42,139 bases of DNA from Acidobacteriota bacterium (lineage in GTDB: Bacteria > Acidobacteriota > Blastocatellia > RBC074): the NCBI GenBank assembly GCA_018268995.1, contig JAFDVL010000016.1, positions 1 through 42,139 of the forward strand, written 5' to 3'. Positions 36,174-42,139 of the stretch are shown here, piece by piece (position 1 is the stretch's first letter; each line of letters starts with the position of its first letter). The notes beneath the pieces were generated by a model. It did not search any database and was not told the DNA's origin. It was given only the letters and a program-made list of their open reading frames with translations. Both the position numbers and the translations under genes were made by a program.

Positions 36174-36650
36174 TTACTTTCCTTCGCCCCCCGAAGACGT
36201 TTCTGGCGCGGGTGGCGGAGAGGATGGTGCGGGGCGATTTTTGACCATTGTGATTTGCATGCCACCTTCGGGATGACGCACTAAATCCACTTGATCCATA
36301 AATGACCGCATGTACAAAATGCCGCGACCCGCCGGATTGAGCAGATTTTCCGGGTCGAGCGGGTCAGGTAAAGTTTCAGGATCGAAGCCTGCGCCGTGAT
36401 CCCGGATCGAGACGCTGAGTCTTAGTTCTGTTAGGCCAAAGCGCGCTTCTACATTTTTCTCAGCGTTGTATTTATTCCCATGCTCAATAGCATTGGCAAC
36501 GGATTCGCGCACGGCCAAATTAATGCGATAAAGTTCTTCTTCGTCAAAGCCAGAGAGCTTGGCGAAGTGATCAGCAGTAAGAGTAATAATGTCAATTAAC
36601 TCAAGAGAGCTGGCAATGGTGATTTCGACCACTTTTTCGGCCTGCATCAT
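36174..36650 (-). CDS. RsbW-like serine kinase / anti-sigma factor
   Basis: A 158-residue GHKL-type ATPase of the RsbW/SpoIIAB family. The N box is [20 protein letters not shown], the G1 box DHGAGFDP, and the G2 box [14 protein letters not shown]. It should phosphorylate the STAS protein encoded next to it and, when free, hold a sigma factor or another target. The C-terminal 20 residues are Pro/Ser-rich and look disordered. The start is ATG 36650 or 36647, without a clear Shine-Dalgarno. One base separates its TAA from the STAS start, indicating tight coupling. Divergent from aroA. Confidence 0.93.
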   Translation of the reverse strand: MMQAEKVVEITIASSLELIDIITLTADHFAKLSGFDEEELYRINLAVRESVANAIEHGNKYNAEKNVEARFGLTELRLSVSIRDHGAGFDPETLPDPLDPENLLNPAGRGILYMRSFMDQVDLVRHPEGGMQITMVKNRPAPSSPPPAPETSSGGEGK

Positions 36651-36766
36651 ACGCGGGCTGTTCCTTTGTCGGTAAGCTTACTTTAAGATAGTTGAGTCCA
36701 AATGTTCTCAACAGTTTCGGATGTAACACAGCTATTTTGTGAGTGTCAAGGACAGCTTGTTTTCTC

Positions 36767-38083
36767 ATGACGAATCAAAACCTCTCTCGTATCAATATTT
36801 CCCCAGTCAAAAGGCTGCGGGGCGACTTTCATTTACCCGGCGACAAATCCATTTCACACCGCAGTGCGATGTTCGCCAGCTTAGGCCAGGGCACCAGCTT
36901 TATTCGCAATTATTCTTCCGCACGCGATTGCCAAAACACGTTGGATTGTATGGAAGCGTTAGGCGTCAAAATTACGCGTGAGCCAAATTTAATTACTATC
37001 GAAGGGGTCGGCTTACGTGGATTGCAAGCTCCGACAAAAATTCTGGATGTGGGAAATTCAGGCACGACGATTCGCCTGCTGTCAGGAATTCTGGCAGGAC
37101 AAAGTTTCACGACTGAAATAACAGGGGATGAAAGCATTCAACGCCGTCCGATGCGGCGCGTGATTGATCCGCTCCGGCTGCTGGGGGCCAACATCGAAGC
37201 GACAAACGAAAGTTTTGCCCCGCTCAAAATCGCGGGCGGAAACTTACAGGCCATCGAATACACGCCGCCTGTTGCCAGCGCACAAGTCAAATCGTGTGTT
37301 TTACTTGCCGGACTATTTGCTGATGGCGAAACAGCCGTTGTCGAAACGACGCCCACGCGCAATCACACCGAAATCATGTTGCAGGAATGCGGTGTCCCGG
37401 TGAAATTGCAACCGACGGAAGCAGGGATGCGAATTTCGTTGCAAGGCTGGTCTGAGATGGCTGCACTTGGCGATTACACCGTCGCAGGCGATTTATCCTC
37501 TGCGGCCTTTTTCATCGCCGCAGCGTTGATTGCGCCCGACGCAGAACTGCGGATTCGGCACATTGGGGTAAATCCCTCGCGGAATGCCCTGATCAATGTG
37601 CTGCGCCAACTTGGCGGACAGATCTCAATTGAAGACGAACGCTTGGCGCACGGCGAACCCGTAGCGGATTTTGTCGTTCGCTCTTCTCAATTGCGCGGCA
37701 ATCTGGAACTGAATGGTGCTGTCGTCGCCAATCTGATTGACGAAATCCCGATTCTGGCTGTCGTTGCCACGCAAATACACGGTTCGCTGACGATTCGGGA
37801 AGCCAAAGAATTGCGAGTGAAGGAAAGTGATCGCATTCGCTCTATCGTCGACAACCTACAACGAATGGGAATCGAAGTCGAAGAATACGACGATGGATTG
37901 CGCATTGCGGGGCCGCAAAAATTACAGGGAGCAACCGTGGAATCCTATGGCGATCACCGCATTGCGATGGCATTTGCCGTAGCTGGACTGGTCGCGGAAG
38001 GCGAAACCGAAATCAAGGATGCCGAAGCAGCGGCAGTCTCGTTGCCGGAGTTTTACGATTTACTAAAAAATTGCGGGGATTGA
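36767..38083 (+). CDS. aroA: 3-phosphoshikimate 1-carboxyvinyltransferase (EPSP synthase)
   Basis: A 438-residue enzyme of the shikimate pathway that joins shikimate-3-phosphate and phosphoenolpyruvate. Residues [20 protein letters not shown] (21-40) hold Lys27 and the substrate-binding Ser/Arg; [20 protein letters not shown] contains the phosphoenolpyruvate loop, LRVKESDRI the catalytic segment, and [16 protein letters not shown] the C-terminal site. The sequence pattern GNSGTT is typical of class II enzymes. I start at ATG 36767 rather than GTG 36743. aroK follows after three bases, so the two pathway steps are co-expressed. Confidence 0.97.
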   Translation: MTNQNLSRINISPVKRLRGDFHLPGDKSISHRSAMFASLGQGTSFIRNYSSARDCQNTLDCMEALGVKITREPNLITIEGVGLRGLQAPTKILDVGNSGTTIRLLSGILAGQSFTTEITGDESIQRRPMRRVIDPLRLLGANIEATNESFAPLKIAGGNLQAIEYTPPVASAQVKSCVLLAGLFADGETAVVETTPTRNHTEIMLQECGVPVKLQPTEAGMRISLQGWSEMAALGDYTVAGDLSSAAFFIAAALIAPDAELRIRHIGVNPSRNALINVLRQLGGQISIEDERLAHGEPVADFVVRSSQLRGNLELNGAVVANLIDEIPILAVVATQIHGSLTIREAKELRVKESDRIRSIVDNLQRMGIEVEEYDDGLRIAGPQKLQGATVESYGDHRIAMAFAVAGLVAEGETEIKDAEAAAVSLPEFYDLLKNCGD

Positions 38084-38086
38084 GGA

Positions 38087-38617
38087 ATGATAAAATCTTC
38101 AATCTCCAGTATCCCCTCTCCAATTTTTCTGCTCGGCTTTATGGCATCCGGTAAATCCACGGTTGGCCGAGCGCTGGCTGAAAAGCTGAACGCTCCATTC
38201 ATAGACCTGGATGAGAAAATCATCCAACAAGCGGGCAAAACAATTGGCGAAATTATCCAGCAAGAGGGAGAACCGTATTTTCGCCAACTGGAAGCCGAAT
38301 GCCTGCAAAAAGCGGCAGTTCAGGGGTCAGCTGTCATCGCGCTGGGAGGGGGAGCTTTTATGCAATCTGTCAATCGTGAGTTGATCGCACAAACGGGGGT
38401 TTCCATCTGGCTCAACGCACCTTTTGAACTATGTTGGGAGCGGATCCAAAAAGACGCTGTGGTACGCCCGTTGGCCCCAACCATAGAAGAAACGCGCCAC
38501 CGTTACCAACAACGGATTCCCGTCTATCAGCAGGCACAGATTCAGATCGAAGTCACACAGACGTCTTCACCTGAATCGTTGGTGGATAAAATATTGACCT
38601 ATCTGCAAACAGCGTAA
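38087..38617 (+). CDS. aroK: Shikimate kinase
   Basis: A 176-residue nucleoside-kinase-fold enzyme that phosphorylates shikimate with ATP, the step just before AroA. The P-loop GFMASGKS is at 17-24, the shikimate-binding FIDLDEKI at 39-46 (Asp42), FRQLEAECL and the Gly-rich ALGGGAFMQ. The Walker-like lid RPLAP is present. The start at ATG 38087 follows the aroA stop by three bases, and GGGGATTGAGGA at the end of aroA provides the ribosome site. About 140 bp with no gene separates it from the efflux adaptor. Confidence 0.95.
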   Translation: MIKSSISSIPSPIFLLGFMASGKSTVGRALAEKLNAPFIDLDEKIIQQAGKTIGEIIQQEGEPYFRQLEAECLQKAAVQGSAVIALGGGAFMQSVNRELIAQTGVSIWLNAPFELCWERIQKDAVVRPLAPTIEETRHRYQQRIPVYQQAQIQIEVTQTSSPESLVDKILTYLQTA

Positions 38618-38755
38618 ACTCGTCCTTGTCTGAAAGACGCCCAACCCCTAGAATAGCTCTTTATGCGCACTTCATTTTTTTGAAACATGGGGTTCTTAAC
38701 CTTCGTATACCCGATCTGTTAGGCTGTCTCACCACAATATTTATTGGAGTTACTC

Positions 38756-40255
38756 ATGGCTGTCTCGAAAAGAAAAAAGATTATTATTGCCTCGATTGTC
38801 ATCCTAGCGATTGCGGGCGCGGTCATTGCCAGTCTTTATGCCCGCCGCACTGATGCCCCAGAAGTACAAACTGCCAAAGTCGCCAAACGTGATCTACTAG
38901 AATCCAAAGTCACCGCGAACGGCGAGGTTCGTCCCATCCAGCTGATCAACCTGACGGCTGAAGTTTCCGGTCGCGTCACAGACCTATATGTGAAAGAAGG
39001 CGACTTGGTCAAAAAAGGCCAAAAGATTGTCCGCCTTGATCCAACCCAGCAGGAATCACAGGTTTCGATTCAGGAAGCCACACTACGCGCCAGCCAGGCC
39101 GATGTGCAAAATCAGAACGCTGCGATCACCGTCGCCGAAAATGCGATCAATACAGCAAGGGCTTCTCTTAACAGCGCACAGGCTGATTTAGAGCGCGCCA
39201 GAGTGGATCAAGCGAATGCTGAAATTGATCTCAAGCGCCGCACCGAATTGGTAGAAGCGGGGATTGAAACTAAGTCCACTTACGACACAGCCAAAGCTCG
39301 CTACGATTCGGCGACGGCCTCTGTCAACGCAGCCAAAGCTCGCGTCGAACAGGTACAGACCCAAATCAAAGAAGCACAATTACGTGTTGATCAGGCACAA
39401 GCTCAATTGCGTTCTTCACAGGCGCGCGTTGCCCAGCAACAAGCCAGCTTACGCAGTTCGACAGACTTTTTAAGCAAAACTGTCCAATACGCCTCGATTG
39501 AAGGCGTCATCGCAAACAAGCCAATTGACGTCGGAACATTTGCCACTGCCAACTTCCAATCTACACCGCTGGTCATCATCGCCGACATGTCCACCATCAA
39601 TGTCGAAGTTCGAGTAGATGAAACCGATATTGCCAACGTCCAAGTCAATCAACGGGCAACAATCAAAGTGGACGCGTTAGGCGAAAAGGAAATAATTGGC
39701 GAAGTGATTGAAAAAGCCGCCTCGGCTGTCACGAAATCAGGTCAAAACATTTCGCAAACCGCGACTTCTGGTACGCAGGAAGCAAAAGAATTTAAAGTCG
39801 TTATTCGGCTTAATAATCTGACGCAGGAGTTACGTGATCGCCTGCGTCCCGGAATGTCGGCAACAGCCACCATTTTCACGGATAAACGCGAAAATGTGAT
39901 TGCGATTCCGCTGCAAGCATTGGTGGAACGTGACCCCGCGCAGTTGGACAAAGAAGGCAAAGCCGGACAGGAAGCGAAACCGACCCCAACACCAACGCCC
40001 GATGGTGGCAGCGCACCAGCCGAGAAAAAGAAAACGGTGAAGGGTGTGTTTTTGGTCAAAGACAAAAAAGCCATCTTTACGCCCGTTGAAACGGGCATCA
40101 CAGGTGAAAATGACATCGAAATCAAGAGCGGCTTGAGTGGTGGCGAAGAGCTAATCACCGGCCCATATCGTCAATTGCGAACGCTGAAAAACAACACCGT
40201 GATTAAGCTTGAGGATAAAAACAAAAAGCCCAGCGGTGATGCTGCGAAAAGCTAA
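38756..40255 (+). CDS. Efflux pump membrane fusion protein (MacA/HlyD type)
   Basis: A 499-residue periplasmic adaptor anchored by one N-terminal membrane segment ([20 protein letters not shown]). The half-motif [20 protein letters not shown] starts the lipoyl domain, then a long coiled coil (about 100-240) of Ala/Gln-rich heptads, and the second lipoyl half ([15 protein letters not shown]). Beta-barrel segments include [20 protein letters not shown]. The C-terminus (about 400-499) is Lys- and Pro-rich in part, with a [10 protein letters not shown] linker. TTGGAG precedes ATG 38756. It is coupled by position to the ABC ATPase at 40331. Confidence 0.94.
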   Translation: MAVSKRKKIIIASIVILAIAGAVIASLYARRTDAPEVQTAKVAKRDLLESKVTANGEVRPIQLINLTAEVSGRVTDLYVKEGDLVKKGQKIVRLDPTQQESQVSIQEATLRASQADVQNQNAAITVAENAINTARASLNSAQADLERARVDQANAEIDLKRRTELVEAGIETKSTYDTAKARYDSATASVNAAKARVEQVQTQIKEAQLRVDQAQAQLRSSQARVAQQQASLRSSTDFLSKTVQYASIEGVIANKPIDVGTFATANFQSTPLVIIADMSTINVEVRVDETDIANVQVNQRATIKVDALGEKEIIGEVIEKAASAVTKSGQNISQTATSGTQEAKEFKVVIRLNNLTQELRDRLRPGMSATATIFTDKRENVIAIPLQALVERDPAQLDKEGKAGQEAKPTPTPTPDGGSAPAEKKKTVKGVFLVKDKKAIFTPVETGITGENDIEIKSGLSGGEELITGPYRQLRTLKNNTVIKLEDKNKKPSGDAAKS

Positions 40256-40264
40256 TCGTCCTTA

Positions 40265-40330
40265 GTCATTGGTCAGTGGTCAGTTGCCTTGCAATCCGGC
40301 TGTTGACTAATGACCAGTGACGTATGACCA

Positions 40331-40335
<5 letters not shown>
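40265..40335. repeat. Inverted heptameric GTCATTG-type repeat
   Basis: The left arm reads GTCATTG, GTCAGTG, GTCAGTT (40265-40285). The right arm (40304-40335), read as its complement, gives GTCATTG, GTCATAC and further GTCAxxx units. The spacing is exactly seven bases in both arms. It fills the gap between the membrane fusion protein and the ATPase gene, and its last bases are the ATGAC at the ATPase start. Confidence 0.88.
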
Positions 40336-41095
<760 letters not shown>

Positions 41096-41119
41096 CGGTG
41101 TAATTGTCAGTTTTTAATG

Positions 41120-41157
41120 AACGCGAGCTGTTTTTGGGATGGCTCGCGTTTTTCTTT
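41120..41157 (+). terminator. Intrinsic terminator after the ABC ATPase gene
   Basis: AACGCGAGC and GCTCGCGTT form a perfect nine-base stem with a 13-base loop, and TTTTTCTTT follows. It lies 25 bases after the ATPase stop, where a permease gene would normally begin, and so confirms that the transcript ends here. Confidence 0.88.
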
Positions 41158-41165
41158 GCTGGAAG

Positions 41166-42139
41166 TTATCGCACAGAAATCGAATGTTCTCCACGATTTG
41201 TTACTTGTCCGATGATTGCGGCTTGCGGATACGTGGTTTGCAATTTAGTCAGTAAGTCATCCGCTCGGTTTTCAGCTATGCAGATCAACAATCCACCAGC
41301 AGTTTGAGGATCATAAAGCAGGCTCTGCATCGGCTTACTAATTGCATCCATCAGGACATCTTCGCCCACATAGTCTCGATTGACACGATCACCGCGCGTC
41401 AGCATGCCCTGCGCAACTAATTCCAACGCCTGCGGCAATCGCGGAATGCTGGCGGCTTCAATTTCAAATGTCACCTGACTGGCTTTCGCCACCTCCCACG
41501 CGTGGCCAATCAAGCCAAAGCCCGTGATGTCGGTTGCGGCTTTGACGCCATATTCACGCATTAAGGCAGCCGCTTCTCGTGCCGGGGTGAGCATCGTACG
41601 CAAGGAATCTTCCGCAACTTCAGGCGTGCATTTTTCAAACTTGATCGCGGTGGAAATAGCCCCTGTACCAATCGGTTTCGTCAGAATCAATACATCGCCG
41701 GGACGCGCGCCACTATTCGTGGCAATCTCATTCGGATCAATGATTCCCGTGACTGAGTAGCCAAACATGATTTCGGCATTATCTACACTGTGGCCGCCAA
41801 TCAAGGCGATGTTGTTTTCCATCAGCACGGACAGCCCGCCACGCATAATTTCGCCGAGGATCGCAAAATCTACGCCTTTGCGCGGGAAGCAGGTAATCGC
41901 CATCGCTGTGATCGGCGTGCCGCCCATTGCCCAGACATCATTGATCGAATTCAACGCAGCGATGCGCCCATAATCAAACGGATCGTCCACAATCGGGGTG
42001 AAGAAGTCGAGCGTTTGGACAATCGCCAAATCATCGCGCAAACGATACACTCCGGCATCATCGGCGTGCTCAAAGCCAACCAGTAAATTGGGGTTATTCG
42101 GTTGTTGTGGTAACCCGCTCAAAACTTGAGCGAGCGCGC
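41166..42139 (-). CDS. selD: Selenide, water dikinase SelD (5' end beyond window)
   Basis: About 324 codons of a protein that makes selenophosphate from selenide and ATP. Segments visible are [80 protein letters not shown] and [17 protein letters not shown]. The Asp-rich ATP and metal site is intact. The reading frame stays open to base 42139 as [11 protein letters not shown], which is the normal SelD sequence after the active-site loop. The true start and the catalytic Cys or Sec therefore lie beyond the window; the TTG at 42122 is not the start. Presence of selD implies selenoprotein or seleno-tRNA use in this organism. Confidence 0.96.
   Translation of the reverse strand, partial: ALAQVLSGLPQQPNNPNLLVGFEHADDAGVYRLRDDLAIVQTLDFFTPIVDDPFDYGRIAALNSINDVWAMGGTPITAMAITCFPRKGVDFAILGEIMRGGLSVLMENNIALIGGHSVDNAEIMFGYSVTGIIDPNEIATNSGARPGDVLILTKPIGTGAISTAIKFEKCTPEVAEDSLRTMLTPAREAAALMREYGVKAATDITGFGLIGHAWEVAKASQVTFEIEAASIPRLPQALELVAQGMLTRGDRVNRDYVGEDVLMDAISKPMQSLLYDPQTAGGLLICIAENRADDLLTKLQTTYPQAAIIGQVTNRGEHSISVR

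Noticed and set aside
42122..42139. TTG 42122 as the start of selD
   Set aside because: The frame stays open upstream and encodes the normal SelD sequence ALAQVL, so the gene continues past the window edge.

Overview
The window looks like a chromosomal segment of an Acidobacteriota bacterium, most likely class Blastocatellia. This is an inference from gene content: an ECF sigma / anti-sigma / secreted-protein cassette with acidobacterial-type tails, DUF1501 and penicillin-acylase genes, a CSLREA-like glycine-rich beta-helix protein, hslVU, and intergenic palindromes built from short repeated words. GC is moderate by eye, with one clearly AT-rich stretch at about 15.9-17.2 kb. I see no rRNA, tRNA, CRISPR array, prophage or intact insertion sequence.

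Layout. 1-3636 (-) is the N-terminal 1212 codons of a huge secreted beta-helix protein that runs off the left edge. 4035-7170 (+) holds a TrmJ-like methyltransferase coupled to an SDR, a secreted hypothetical protein and a metallophosphoesterase, closed by a hairpin. 7246-9684 (-) is a sigma / anti-sigma / secreted-protein operon. 9972-13954 (-) reads ThuA-domain protein, two secreted lumazine-binding-like (NTF2-fold) proteins, a LytS-type kinase, a LytTR regulator and an ABM monooxygenase. 14100-16886 (+) has a second SDR, a sigma factor with a G10 tract and a Cys-rich secreted protein in AT-rich DNA. 17214-25579 (-) carries DUF1501, penicillin acylase, a B12-binding radical SAM protein, class II aldolase and PhoD. 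25817-31039 (-) is mostly housekeeping: rsmA, ribD, ftsY, then an Fsr-like MFS pump and a C26 amidohydrolase. 31280-35019 (+) is hslV, hslU, a fibronectin-type lipoprotein and mscL. 35092-36650 (-) is an RsbW-like kinase, a STAS antagonist and an overlapping HExxH protein. 36767-41095 (+) is aroA, aroK, a membrane fusion protein and an ABC ATPase without a permease. 41166-42139 (-) is selD, cut at its 5' end by the window edge.

The most unusual signal is in the gaps between genes. Three hairpin-in-hairpin elements share the core CAGGCGKCTCGCCTG (or a close variant) and have the architecture of REPINs. Five other gaps hold inverted or tandem arrays of short A/T- or GTCA-rich words with a period close to seven bases. 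Several of these elements end three or four bases from a start codon that has no Shine-Dalgarno sequence. In two cases the element runs into the coding sequence, once supplying a lipoprotein signal peptide.

Other points worth attention are the HExxH protein translationally linked to the partner-switching pair, the possible frame-switching G10 tract in a sigma factor, the near-leaderless hslV promoter, and an AT-rich Cys-rich gene next to a 21-base inverted repeat.
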